This document shows positions 17,012 through 25,408 of a stretch of 63,727 nt of DNA, in pieces. Numbering within the stretch: the stretch's first letter is position 1; each line of letters begins with the position of its first letter. The notes under the pieces are model-generated. The model was given only the letters and a program-made list of their open reading frames with translations, made no database searches and was not told the DNA's origin. A program made the translations under genes and the position numbers. Origin of the DNA: Kineothrix sp. MSJ-39 (GTDB taxonomy: Bacteria > Bacillota > Clostridia > Lachnospirales > Lachnospiraceae); contig NZ_JAHLPN010000016.1 of the NCBI RefSeq assembly GCF_018917935.1, forward strand, positions 1 through 63,727, written 5' to 3'.

Positions 17012-18019
17012 TTATTTTTTCGCTTCTTCTGCGAATTTGGTTGTAACAAGATCTTCATAGTTTACATAATCTGATAACTGCCCTGCATCGATCAGAATAT
17101 CTTCCAGCAGTGTGAAGCTGTCCTGCTGCAGGATCAGATCTGTTTTCCAGGTATCCTGGCTGTAGTAGCGGCTGATGATCGTTTCCAGTGTTGCCTCGTC
17201 TGTTTCCTTAAACTGCGGCTTGATCACTTTGGCGATCTCTTCCGGGGTGTGACCTGCAACATAATCCATGCCCTTTTGCAGTGCATTGGTGAATTTCTGG
17301 ATCGTATCTGCATTTTTGTTTACATAACTTTTCTTTGCGGAGAAGCAGGTATAAGGAACATACCCGGAATCCACACCGAGGGAAGCGACTACATGATAGC
17401 CTGCATCCATAGATTCAAGTGCGGTAGCAGATGGCTCAAATTCTACGGTATAATCGCCTTTGCCGCCACTGAAGGCAGCAGCAGTGGAACCAAAGTCGAT
17501 GCTCTGGTCGATCGTCAGATCCTTTGCCGGATCAATGCCGTTTTTCTTCAGAATGTATTCAAAGACCATTTCAGGCATACCGCCTGCGCGTCCGCCAAGA
17601 ACTGTTTTTCCTTTCAGATCCTGCCAGGAGAAGTCACTGTCATCCCTTGCGACCATAAAGTTACCTGCACGCTGTGTCAACTGTGCAAAGTTGATCACAG
17701 GGTCATCGGTTTCACCCAGATATGTGTAGATCGTGGATTCCGGTCCCATAAAGCCGATATCCGCTTCACCGGACAAAACGGCGGTCATTGTTTTGTCTGC
17801 ACCAAAGCCCGTTACCAGTGTCAGATCAATGCCTTCCTCTGCAAAATAGCCTTCTTCGATCGCCACATACATAGGCGCGTAGAAGATGGAATGGGCTACT
17901 TCATTCAGAACGACTTTTTCTCCGGCGTCTTTTTCTTTCTGCCCACAGCCTGTCAGAGAAAGTGTGACAAGTGCCGTCAGCAGGAGCAAACAGATGCTGC
18001 GTTTCTTTTTTCTGTTCAT
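17012..18019 (-). CDS. ABC transporter substrate-binding lipoprotein (NMT1/SsuA-like)
   Basis: The protein has 335 residues. The signal MNRKKKRSICLLLLTALVTL ends in lipobox LTGC. The mature protein shows the type-2 periplasmic-binding fold of the nitrate/sulfonate/taurine/thiamine-precursor group: HSIFYAPMYVAIEEGYFAEEGIDL, GEADIGFMGPE and LKGKTVLGGRAGGMPEMV. Ligand cannot be read off; aliphatic sulfonates or pyrimidine precursors are candidates. The ATG at 18019 has GGGAGG upstream. No permease or ATPase gene is adjacent, so it must use components encoded elsewhere. Confidence 0.85.
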   Translation of the reverse strand: MNRKKKRSICLLLLTALVTLSLTGCGQKEKDAGEKVVLNEVAHSIFYAPMYVAIEEGYFAEEGIDLTLVTGFGADKTMTAVLSGEADIGFMGPESTIYTYLGETDDPVINFAQLTQRAGNFMVARDDSDFSWQDLKGKTVLGGRAGGMPEMVFEYILKKNGIDPAKDLTIDQSIDFGSTAAAFSGGKGDYTVEFEPSATALESMDAGYHVVASLGVDSGYVPYTCFSAKKSYVNKNADTIQKFTNALQKGMDYVAGHTPEEIAKVIKPQFKETDEATLETIISRYYSQDTWKTDLILQQDSFTLLEDILIDAGQLSDYVNYEDLVTTKFAEEAKK

Positions 18020-18124
18020 AATCGTATCCTCCCTTTTTTTGATGGGCAACAGCCCTCTTTATAAAATATGAAAGATTCCGCATGGCGTGACAAAATGAAA
18101 ACTATTTGCAAGACAGAGGAAAGT

Positions 18125-19051
18125 ATGATACGTTATCCGAGGAAAATCGGGAGAATATTGTTTATGTGGATGTTATTAGTTTTAAATTACGGCGTTTTAA
18201 AAGGTACAAGAGAGATCGTTAAAAAGAAATCATTGCAGAGAAGCAGTGTCATGGAAGTGCTGTTTTTCTATACCCTGTTTGCCTTTTTATTTGTATGCCC
18301 GGATGTCAAAAATGCGGTGCAGATGGATATGCATTTCCTGCCTGCGGTGGCATTTAAGTCTTTTATCATTTTTCTGGCATGGATGTGCAGCTTTAAAGCC
18401 ATCAAGAAAATGCCAATCAGTCTGTACGGGCTTTTAGATCTGTCACGTGTGCTGTTTGCCACGCTGCTGGCGGTGATCGTGCAGCATGAGGTGCTGTCCG
18501 GGAATCAGATCATTGGGTTGTTACTTGTCTGTGTCGGACTTTTGATGCTGAAAAGACCGAAATGGCTTACTTTTCAAAACATACGGAGAAAAAAGCCGGA
18601 AAGTAATTCTGTGCAGGAAGAGGAGCATGTACCGGTCATTTTAGTCCTGTTTGCACTGGCTTCCTGTATGCTGAATGCGGTATCGGGACTTCTGGATAAA
18701 ATACTGACAAAGGATATTACGAGTGCACAATTGCAGTTCTGGTATATGCTGTTTCTGGTGCTGTATTATCTGGTTTACATAATAATTGCAAAAGAGAAGA
18801 TCCACGTGAAGGAGTCATTGAAAAATCCATGGATCTGGCTGCTTGCTATTTTGTTTGTCATTGCAGACCGGTCACTTTTTCTGGCAAATGCAAACCCGGA
18901 AAGCCGGATCAGCATTATGACACTGATCAAGCAGTCGGGCTGTATTGTGACGATCCTTGCGGGCAAGTTTATCTTCCATGAAAAAAATATCGCCTATAAA
19001 CTGATTTGTGCGGCTGTCATTATTGCAGGAATTGTTGTAGCAGTGTTATAA
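18125..19051 (+). CDS. EamA/DMT-family membrane transporter
   Basis: The 308-residue protein has about ten transmembrane segments in two EamA-like halves: GRILFMWMLLVLNYGVLKGT…, a linker with EEEHVPV, then LVLFALASCMLNAVSGLLDK. The end is KQSGCIVTILAGKFIFHEKN…IVVAVL. It is a drug/metabolite-type transporter of unknown substrate. Several in-frame ATGs exist; 18125 is chosen because GAGGA precedes it by five bases, while 18068 and 18095 have no site. It lies 41 bp upstream of pcrA. Confidence 0.78.
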   Translation: MIRYPRKIGRILFMWMLLVLNYGVLKGTREIVKKKSLQRSSVMEVLFFYTLFAFLFVCPDVKNAVQMDMHFLPAVAFKSFIIFLAWMCSFKAIKKMPISLYGLLDLSRVLFATLLAVIVQHEVLSGNQIIGLLLVCVGLLMLKRPKWLTFQNIRRKKPESNSVQEEEHVPVILVLFALASCMLNAVSGLLDKILTKDITSAQLQFWYMLFLVLYYLVYIIIAKEKIHVKESLKNPWIWLLAILFVIADRSLFLANANPESRISIMTLIKQSGCIVTILAGKFIFHEKNIAYKLICAAVIIAGIVVAVL

Positions 19052-19092
19052 TAGGAAAGATAACGAACGTTTGTTTGAATACGGAGGAATGT

Positions 19093-21468
19093 ATGAGCAT
19101 TTACGATACATTAAATGAAAAGCAGAAGGAGGCAGTGCTGCAGACGGAAGGCCCTGTCCTGATCCTTGCCGGTGCGGGAAGCGGAAAAACAAGAGTCCTT
19201 ACCCACAGGATCGCCTATCTGATCGAGGAATGTCAGGTGAGCCCATGGAACATCATGGCGATCACCTTTACCAATAAAGCAGCGCAGGAAATGCGGAACC
19301 GTGTGGATGCCCTTGTCGGGATGGGATCGGAAAGCATCTGGGTTTCCACCTTTCACTCCAGTTGTGTGCGGATCCTGCGCCGTTATGCAGACAGGATCGG
19401 TTATGATAACAACTTTACGATCTATGATACGGACGACCAGAAGACCGTAATGAAAGATGTATGCAAGCGTCTGGAGATCGACACGAAGATGCTCAAGGAG
19501 CGCACGATCTTATCTGCGATATCTTCTGCCAAGGATTCTCTGATCACACCGCAGGAATATGAAATGCATGCGTTCGGTGATTTTACCAAGCAGCGGATCG
19601 GAAAGGCTTACCGGGAATATCAGGCAGTTTTGCGGAAGAATAATGCCATGGATTTTGATGATCTGATCATGCAGACTGTGGAGCTGTTTAAGGCGTGCCC
19701 GGAGGTCTGCCAGAATTATCAGGATCGTCTGCAATATATCATGGTGGATGAGTATCAGGATACCAACACCGCACAGTTTGAACTGATCAAACTGTTGTCT
19801 GCGGCTAACCGCAATTTATGTGTGGTAGGGGATGATGACCAGTCTATTTACAAGTTCCGTGGTGCTAACATCCGCAATATATTGGATTTTGAGTCCGTAT
19901 TCCCGGATGCGCATGTGATCAAGCTGGAACAGAACTACAGATCCAGCCAGAATATCCTGGATGCGGCAAATGCCGTGATCCGCAATAATGTAGGGCGAAA
20001 GGATAAAGCACTCTGGACGGATCAGGGAGCGGGAAACCGGATCCATTTCCGCCAGTTTGACATGGCTTACGAAGAAGCGGAATTTATTGCTTCCGATATC
20101 AAGAAAAAACAACGGACCGGAGAGGCCGCTTATCAGGACTGCGCGGTACTTTACCGGACAAATGCCCAGTCCCGTATGCTGGAGGAGCAGTTTGTACGGT
20201 CCGGTATTCCGTATACGATCGTAGGCGGCGTAAATTTCTATGCCCGGAAGGAGATCAAGGATCTGCTGGCTTATTTAAAGACGATCGATAACGGACGCGA
20301 TGATGTGGCGGTAAAGCGTATCATCAATATCCCGAAGCGTGGGATCGGTGCGACAACGATCGCAAAGGTGCAGAATTATGCAGATGAAAATGCTTTGAGC
20401 TTTTATGATGCACTGCGGCAGGCAGAGCAGATCCCGACACTTGGCAAAAGTGCAGCCAAGATCACACCGTTTGTCAATATGATACAGGTATTCAGAAGCC
20501 GTCTGACTGTTTACGGCCTGGAAGAACTTCTGCAGGATATCATCGACACAACAGGATACATGGATCTGCTGCAGGCAGAGGGCGAGCAGGAAGAAGCGGA
20601 AAGCCGCATGGAAAACGTGGACGAACTGCTTTCCAAGGTTGTTGCGTATGAATCGGAGCATGAGGAAGCGACGCTTTCCGGTTTTCTGGAAGAAGTCGCA
20701 CTTGTTGCGGATATTGACAATGTGGATGAAGAGCAGGACAGAGTGCTTCTGATGACACTACATAGTGCAAAGGGACTGGAATTTTCCCACGTTTATCTGG
20801 CAGGTATGGAGGATGGTATTTTCCCAAGCTATATGACGATCACGGCGGACGACAGCTCCGAGCTGGAGGAAGAACGCAGGCTGGCATATGTGGGTATCAC
20901 AAGAGCCAAAAAGGATCTGACGATCACCGCAGCGAAACAGCGTATGGTGCGCGGCGAGACGCAGTATAATCCAATCAGCCGTTTCATCAAGGAAATCCCG
21001 GAAGAACTTTTAGACAATAAGCTGCCTGTTTATAAGAGGAGTTTCAGTGATTATGAGGACGATTCCTATGAGAAGAGCCTGTTTAAACAGAAACCGTACA
21101 GCACAGGATCGCTTTCCTTTGGGCAGGGACGGCAGGAATTCGGAAAGCCGTTCAGTAGTAAGCCGAAAGCAACTGTGAAGCCGGTCTACGTGACACCGGG
21201 CAGTCAGACAATCGCAAGATCCGCAAGCCTTCGTAAGCCTGCGGTAACACCGGAAAAGGTCAAGCCGTTTATTGCGCAGACGCCGGCAAAGCCTGCGTAT
21301 GCTTCTGTACAGTATACGGTCGGGGATAAGGTGCGTCATATGAAATTCGGAGAGGGCGTTGTGCTGAAGATGGAGCCTGGACCGAAGGATACCAAGGTTA
21401 CCGTCAATTTCAATGAGTATGGGCAGAAGGTCATGTATGCAACTTTCGCAAAGCTGCAGAAGATCTGA
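19093..21468 (+). CDS. pcrA: ATP-dependent DNA helicase PcrA (UvrD/Rep superfamily 1)
   Basis: This 791-residue 3'-5' helicase acts in repair, replication restart and displacement of RNA polymerase. Motif I GAGSGKTR (27-34), Ia ITFTNKAAQEMRNR, II VDEYQDTN, III VGDDDQSIYKFRGA, IV LEQNYRSS, V LMTLHSAKGLEF and VI AYVGITRAKK are all present. The C terminus (VGDKVRHMKFGEGVVLKME…) is the Tudor-like domain that contacts RNA polymerase in PcrA. The ATG at 19093 follows GGAGG. Confidence 0.96.
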   Translation: MSIYDTLNEKQKEAVLQTEGPVLILAGAGSGKTRVLTHRIAYLIEECQVSPWNIMAITFTNKAAQEMRNRVDALVGMGSESIWVSTFHSSCVRILRRYADRIGYDNNFTIYDTDDQKTVMKDVCKRLEIDTKMLKERTILSAISSAKDSLITPQEYEMHAFGDFTKQRIGKAYREYQAVLRKNNAMDFDDLIMQTVELFKACPEVCQNYQDRLQYIMVDEYQDTNTAQFELIKLLSAANRNLCVVGDDDQSIYKFRGANIRNILDFESVFPDAHVIKLEQNYRSSQNILDAANAVIRNNVGRKDKALWTDQGAGNRIHFRQFDMAYEEAEFIASDIKKKQRTGEAAYQDCAVLYRTNAQSRMLEEQFVRSGIPYTIVGGVNFYARKEIKDLLAYLKTIDNGRDDVAVKRIINIPKRGIGATTIAKVQNYADENALSFYDALRQAEQIPTLGKSAAKITPFVNMIQVFRSRLTVYGLEELLQDIIDTTGYMDLLQAEGEQEEAESRMENVDELLSKVVAYESEHEEATLSGFLEEVALVADIDNVDEEQDRVLLMTLHSAKGLEFSHVYLAGMEDGIFPSYMTITADDSSELEEERRLAYVGITRAKKDLTITAAKQRMVRGETQYNPISRFIKEIPEELLDNKLPVYKRSFSDYEDDSYEKSLFKQKPYSTGSLSFGQGRQEFGKPFSSKPKATVKPVYVTPGSQTIARSASLRKPAVTPEKVKPFIAQTPAKPAYASVQYTVGDKVRHMKFGEGVVLKMEPGPKDTKVTVNFNEYGQKVMYATFAKLQKI

Positions 21469-21595
21469 TGACAGAATATTTTTACCGGACCATACAGAAA
21501 ATACTGGTAGTAATGACGCAGAAAATGTGGTATACTATCTATACTTAACTGGGATGAAAATAAAGGAAATATAATATAAGAAAGGCGGAATCAAT

Positions 21596-21880
21596 ATGAA
21601 CAAATTAAAGGTAGAAGACATTGCAGCAATGATCAAAGCAAATGACTTCCTGAAGAAGGAAGAAGAGGAAAAGAAATTCCCAAGAGCAATCCTCTGGGTT
21701 CTTGCAATCATCGGAGCTGTTGCAGCAGTAGCAGGTATTGCATATGCAGTATATCTGTATTTTACACCGGATTATCTGGAAGACTTTGAAGATGATTTCG
21801 ATGATGACTTTGATGATGACTTTTTCGATGAAGAAGATGCTGAAAAAGTAGATGAGAAGGCAGACGAAACAGAAGAATAA
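21596..21880 (+). CDS. Small membrane protein with acidic tail
   Basis: The protein has 94 residues. An N-terminal amphipathic, Lys/Glu-rich helix (1-28) is followed by one transmembrane segment (about 31-56, AILWVLAIIGAVAAVAGIAYAVYLYF). The tail is extremely acidic, with repeated DDFD units (62-78) and a charged end. No family is recognised with certainty. Its position between pcrA and rlmD and its own terminator suggest an independently expressed, highly charged membrane protein. The tail could bind divalent cations, which is speculation. AAAGGCGG precedes the ATG. Confidence 0.75.
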   Translation: MNKLKVEDIAAMIKANDFLKKEEEEKKFPRAILWVLAIIGAVAAVAGIAYAVYLYFTPDYLEDFEDDFDDDFDDDFFDEEDAEKVDEKADETEE

Positions 21881-21906
21881 ATCGAAAACAAAACAGAAAA
21901 CATTGA

Positions 21907-21937
21907 ACGGGATTCCATTCCGATGGAATCCCGTTTT
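21907..21937 (+). terminator. Terminator after the small acidic membrane protein
   Basis: ACGGGATTCCAT (21907-21918) pairs with ATGGAATCCCGT (21923-21934) and is followed by T4. Confidence 0.88.
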
Positions 21938-21979
21938 GTAGTGAGGCAACAAAATCAAGCGACAGCAAAAAGGAGTACT

Positions 21980-23380
21980 ATGAAAAAGGGTGAGATCGTA
22001 GAAGGCGTGATCGAGCGCATTCAATTTCCGAATAAAGGTATCATGACCGTAGAGGATACCAAGGTTATTGTCAAAAATACAATACCGGGGCAGAAGGTAA
22101 GCTGCCGCATCACCAAAAAGAAAAAGGGCAGAGCAGAAGCAAATGTGCTGGAAATTCTGGAAAAAGCACCAGATGAGATCGCTTCTCCATGCCCGCATTT
22201 TGGAGCTTGTGGTGGCTGTAATTATCAGAACCTGCCATATGAAGCACAGCTTTCCATCAAAGAAAATCAGGTGAAGCAGATTCTTGATGAGGTTTACATA
22301 AGTCAAAATCAGGAGCCGGCTTATGTATTTGAAGGCATTAAGCCAAGCCCGATCCAGTATGGTTATCGGAATAAAATGGAGTTTTCCTTTGGAGATGCTT
22401 ATAAGGATGGTCCGCTCAGCCTTGGTATGCATAAGCGTGGCAGTTTTTACGATATTGTAACAGTAGACCAGTGCCAGATCGTAGATCCCGATTTCAGGAA
22501 AGTGCTTTCCGCAGTCCTTACCTGGGGGCAGGAGAACGACATTTCGTTTTATCATCGTATGAAACAAAGCGGCTATCTGCGCCATTTGCTTGTCAGACGT
22601 GCTGTGAAAACAGGAGAGCTGATGGTGGCACTTGTCACAACAACACTGGGCACATATGATCTGCAGCCACTTGTGGATGAATTATGTAAACTTGATCTGA
22701 CCGGAAAACTGGTAGGCGTTCTGCACACGTATAATGACAGTGTTGCAGATGTAGTCAAGAATGATAAGACAGAGATCTTGTACGGACAGGATTACTTTTA
22801 CGAGGAATTACTGGGACTGCGTTTTAAGATCACAGAGTTTTCTTTCTTCCAGACAAACTCGCTGGGCGCAGAGGTTCTGTATGAAACAGCGCGTTCCTAT
22901 ATCGGATCTCTGAACGAAAACGGAGAAAAGGATAAGATCGTATTTGACCTTTACTCCGGCACCGGAACGATCGCACAGTTGATGGCGCCTGTTGCCAAAA
23001 AGGTGATCGGTGTGGAGATTGTTGAAGAAGCGGTGGAAGCTGCAAAGAAGAATGCAGAATTGAATGGTTTACATAACTGTGAATTCATTGCCGGTGATGT
23101 CTTGAAGGTCTTAGACAAGATTGAAGAAAAGCCGGATCTCATCATTTTAGATCCGCCGCGTGATGGCATTCATCCGAAGGCACTGACAAAGATCATCGAT
23201 TACGGTGTAGACCGCATCGTCTATATTTCCTGCAAGCCAACAAGTCTGGCAAGAGATCTTGCTGTATTTGAGGCAAGCGGCTATAAGATGGAGAAGGCTG
23301 TGGCGGTTGATATGTTCCCCGGGACCGTGCATTGTGAAAGCATCGCGCTGCTTCAGAAGAAGAGGAAATCGGATTTATAA
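21980..23380 (+). CDS. rlmD: 23S rRNA (uracil-5-)-methyltransferase, RlmD/RlmCD type
   Basis: This 466-residue enzyme of the RumA/TrmA group makes 5-methyluridine in 23S rRNA with SAM. It has an N-terminal TRAM domain (KKGEIVEGVIERI…), an iron-sulfur cluster motif CPHFGACGGC (C71, C77, C80), the SAM motif FDLYSGTGTIAQ, LDPPRDGIHPK and the catalytic Cys in YISCKPTSLARDL. The ATG at 21980 has AAGGAG upstream. The last coding bases (23330-23353) recur exactly at 25247-25270. This gene family is a known integration target of mobile elements (for example rum in streptococci). Confidence 0.93.
   Translation: MKKGEIVEGVIERIQFPNKGIMTVEDTKVIVKNTIPGQKVSCRITKKKKGRAEANVLEILEKAPDEIASPCPHFGACGGCNYQNLPYEAQLSIKENQVKQILDEVYISQNQEPAYVFEGIKPSPIQYGYRNKMEFSFGDAYKDGPLSLGMHKRGSFYDIVTVDQCQIVDPDFRKVLSAVLTWGQENDISFYHRMKQSGYLRHLLVRRAVKTGELMVALVTTTLGTYDLQPLVDELCKLDLTGKLVGVLHTYNDSVADVVKNDKTEILYGQDYFYEELLGLRFKITEFSFFQTNSLGAEVLYETARSYIGSLNENGEKDKIVFDLYSGTGTIAQLMAPVAKKVIGVEIVEEAVEAAKKNAELNGLHNCEFIAGDVLKVLDKIEEKPDLIILDPPRDGIHPKALTKIIDYGVDRIVYISCKPTSLARDLAVFEASGYKMEKAVAVDMFPGTVHCESIALLQKKRKSDL
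23330..23353 (+). repeat. Left copy of a 24-bp direct repeat (possible attL in rlmD)
   Basis: These 24 bases encode the rlmD residues HCESIALL near the C terminus. An identical 24-base run lies at 25247-25270, 1917 bp downstream, in non-coding DNA. Such duplication of a gene's 3' end is the usual footprint of site-specific integration. Confidence 0.7.
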
Positions 23381-23411
23381 ATGAATATAGGTAATGTGAT
23401 AAGGATATTGC

Positions 23412-23454
23412 AAAACAGAGATGAGATTCGCAGAGCGAATCTCGTTTCTGTTTT
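23412..23454 (+). terminator. Terminator after rlmD
   Basis: AAAACAGA (23412-23419) and TCTGTTTT (23447-23454) flank the inner arms GAGATTCG/CGAATCTC. The hairpin core GAGATTCGCAGAGCG also occurs at 29604-29618. Confidence 0.85.
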
Positions 23455-23527
23455 GTAGGAGTAAATTTGATGTTGTATTTTCTGGTCATTGTATGATAAT
23501 ATATTCAATATGATAAATGGTGAAAGT

Positions 23528-23546
23528 TCAATAATGTGAATATTGA
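23528..23546 (+). promoter_or_regulatory. Inverted repeat in front of the XRE regulator gene
   Basis: TCAATA (23528-23533) and TATTGA (23541-23546) are inverted repeats just before the ribosome binding site. The related ATATTCAATAT lies about 25 bases upstream. They are a candidate autoregulatory operator. Confidence 0.4.
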
Positions 23547-23559
23547 GTGAGGAATAAAA

Positions 23560-23922
23560 ATGACAATCAGTGAACGAATCTTAAAAGTTTTGAAAGAGAG
23601 GAAAATGACACAAGCGGAGTTTGCCAAGCAGGTAGGAATTGCTCCCAGCACCATTTGCGAATGGAAAAAGAGAAAGATGAATCCCAGTGCCGATAAAATT
23701 ATGGATATCTGTAGTGTATTACAGATTACACCGGAGCAGCTTCTTACCGGAAAAGGAATTGAAGAGGAAGAAGAGATTGCTGTCACAAACCCGGTGAATC
23801 ATTTTACACCTTATGATATTCGATTAGTGGAAGATTATCATAGCCTTAAGGAAGAACAAAAAAAGCGACTGATAGCCTATATGGAGGCTTTAAAGAAGAT
23901 AGAGCGTTTGGAGAATATGTAG
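23560..23922 (+). CDS. XRE-family helix-turn-helix regulator
   Basis: The protein has 120 residues. Residues about 5-62 are a Cro/CI-type HTH (ILKVLKERKMTQAEFAKQVG, IAPSTICEWKKRKMNPS, LQITPEQLLTG). The C-terminal part is short and helical, with LVEDYHSLKEEQKKRLIAYMEALKKIE. GAGTGAGGA precedes the ATG. It is the first gene inside the segment bracketed by the 24-bp repeats and lies 81 bp before the PD-(D/E)XK gene, which has its own promoter. It is probably a phage- or element-type repressor controlling itself and its neighbour (inference). Confidence 0.85.
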   Translation: MTISERILKVLKERKMTQAEFAKQVGIAPSTICEWKKRKMNPSADKIMDICSVLQITPEQLLTGKGIEEEEEIAVTNPVNHFTPYDIRLVEDYHSLKEEQKKRLIAYMEALKKIERLENM

Positions 23923-23956
23923 ACACTATTACAATTTATTTCAAGCGTAAAAATTG

Positions 23957-23986
23957 ATTGTATAAAAGAAATGGGTAAGTTATACT
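23957..23986 (+). promoter_or_regulatory. Promoter of the PD-(D/E)XK gene
   Basis: TTGTAT, a 17-base spacer and TATACT (23981-23986) are directly followed by GAGGAGG and the GTG at 24004. This supports the GTG start over the ATG at 23971, which would lie inside the promoter. Confidence 0.6.
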
Positions 23987-24003
23987 ATAGAGGAGGAAGA
24001 CCA

Positions 24004-24960
24004 GTGAACACCGAATTGAAAAATGTAGTGAAAGCAACTGATAAGGATGCGCAGTATGATACGAGCGCAAAGCGCCTGTTAGGACAGAAAAGTATACTGG
24101 CACATATATTGGTAAAGGCAGTTGATGAGTTTAAGGGCATGAATCCCAAGGATGTTGTCAATTGTATTGAAGGAACCCCACATATCAGTACTATACCTGT
24201 AGAGCCCGGACTTACAAATGCAGCACATGAAAAAAATGGTGATAGACTGGTTGGTTTTAACACAGAAAATGAAGATATCAATGAAGGGCTGGTAAGATTT
24301 GATATCGTCTTTTATGTGCGTATGAAAGACGGATTGTCACAGATTATCATAAATGTGGAAGCACAGAAAGACGAGCCAACTGGATATGAAATCTTAAATC
24401 GGGCAGTCTTTTATGTAAGCAGACTGATCTCATCACAAAAAGAACGTGATTTTGAAAACTCCAGCTACGATGATATTAAGCGCGTATATTCGATTTGGGT
24501 ATGTATGAACATGAACGAGAGCAGCATGAGCCATGTGCATCTCACAAAGGAAGATTTGATCGGTTCATATGAATGGAAGGGAAATCTTGATCTGCTGAAT
24601 ATCATAATGATTGGACTGGCAAAGAATTTGCCGGAACATGATGAAACATATGAACTGCACCGTCTACTGGGAGCATTATTATCCAAAGAACTTACAATAG
24701 ATGAAAAATTAAACATAATTGGAAATGAATACGATATTCCTATTGAGGAGAACTTCAGGAAGGATGTGAGCGTTATGTGTAACTTGAGTCAGGGAATAAA
24801 AGAAGATGGTATTGCGATTGGAGAAGCAAGAAAAGAAGAAAAAATTATTCTTAATATGCATAACAATGGTTTTACTGCAGAGCAGATTGCTATGGCTACA
24901 GATAAAAACGTAGAAGAAGTGAAAGCGATTATTGCAGGGAAGGAATCTGCACTGGCATAG
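24004..24960 (+). CDS. PD-(D/E)XK nuclease-family transposase (Rpn/PDDEXK_2-like)
   Basis: The 318-residue protein shows the nuclease core RFDIVFYVRMKDGLSQIIINVEAQKD, split here as RFDIVFYV and IIINVEAQKD. The Asp and the Glu-x-Gln form the D…ExQ/K site of PDDEXK_2 proteins annotated as putative transposases. The N-terminal DKDAQYDTSAKRLLGQKSIL is typical of the family. The C terminus has a Gly/Glu/Lys helix followed by an HTH-like GFTAEQIAMATDKNVEEVKAI. Relatives include Rpn nucleases that promote recombination. Start GTG at 24004 with GAGGAGG; this choice rests on the promoter position. Confidence 0.8.
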   Translation: MNTELKNVVKATDKDAQYDTSAKRLLGQKSILAHILVKAVDEFKGMNPKDVVNCIEGTPHISTIPVEPGLTNAAHEKNGDRLVGFNTENEDINEGLVRFDIVFYVRMKDGLSQIIINVEAQKDEPTGYEILNRAVFYVSRLISSQKERDFENSSYDDIKRVYSIWVCMNMNESSMSHVHLTKEDLIGSYEWKGNLDLLNIIMIGLAKNLPEHDETYELHRLLGALLSKELTIDEKLNIIGNEYDIPIEENFRKDVSVMCNLSQGIKEDGIAIGEARKEEKIILNMHNNGFTAEQIAMATDKNVEEVKAIIAGKESALA

Positions 24961-25015
24961 TTATTTTATAGTAGCAGGAAAACAGTTTTCTGTGAATAAA
25001 ATGGTTAGAATCAGG

Positions 25016-25046
25016 CCTCCAAGTCTATAATAGATTTGGAGGTTTT
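25016..25046 (+). terminator. Terminator after the PD-(D/E)XK gene
   Basis: CCTCCAAGTCTA (25016-25027) pairs, with one G-U, to TAGATTTGGAGG (25031-25042). T4 follows. Confidence 0.8.
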
Positions 25047-25246
25047 CTTCTGCCCATTTTTAAAGTAATTTCCGCAACAAATAATCTATGGTACAATATC
25101 TTGGAAGTTATTATCACGGGATGAGTAGTGAATCATAGAGAAAGAACAGAGTCAGTCGTAAGCTGATTTAGCTTACATCTAAAATACAATGCAATCTTTT
25201 TCTATACAGGGATATAAGAAAGTGCATCTCAATTACCCTATCGACA

Positions 25247-25270
25247 CATTGTGAAAGCATCGCGCTGCTT
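25247..25270 (+). repeat. Right copy of the 24-bp rlmD-derived direct repeat (possible attR)
   Basis: This is an exact 24-base copy of 23330-23353 (rlmD coding sequence) in non-coding DNA. Flanking bases differ at once on both sides, so the identity is confined to these 24 bases. Confidence 0.7.
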
Positions 25271-25408
25271 GTTAAAAAGTGATGAGGTTTTTGATACATG
25301 GAGGCATAATGGAGAGAAAATAATTTAGAAAGCATTTAGAAACTATCCTCTTGATGTTTAACTGCATTTTGTATCATAAAGGCAGAAGACGGAAGGAGGT
25401 AGTAGAAA

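Larger units (their letters stand above)
24961..25408. other. Intergenic stretch with terminator, inverted repeat and attR-like repeat
   Basis: This gap holds a terminator at 25016-25046, an inverted repeat GTAAGCT/AGCTTAC (25158-25176) and the second 24-base rlmD repeat (25247-25270). I see no convincing gene in it. The base composition is more AT-rich than in neighbouring operons. Confidence 0.6.

Noticed and set aside
18068-18124. N-terminal extension of the EamA protein
   Set aside because: The two upstream ATGs have no ribosome binding site and the added residues are not hydrophobic or conserved-looking.
24961-25408. Integrase or other genes of the putative element
   Set aside because: No coding frame with a recognisable start, ribosome binding site and motif is present in this stretch.
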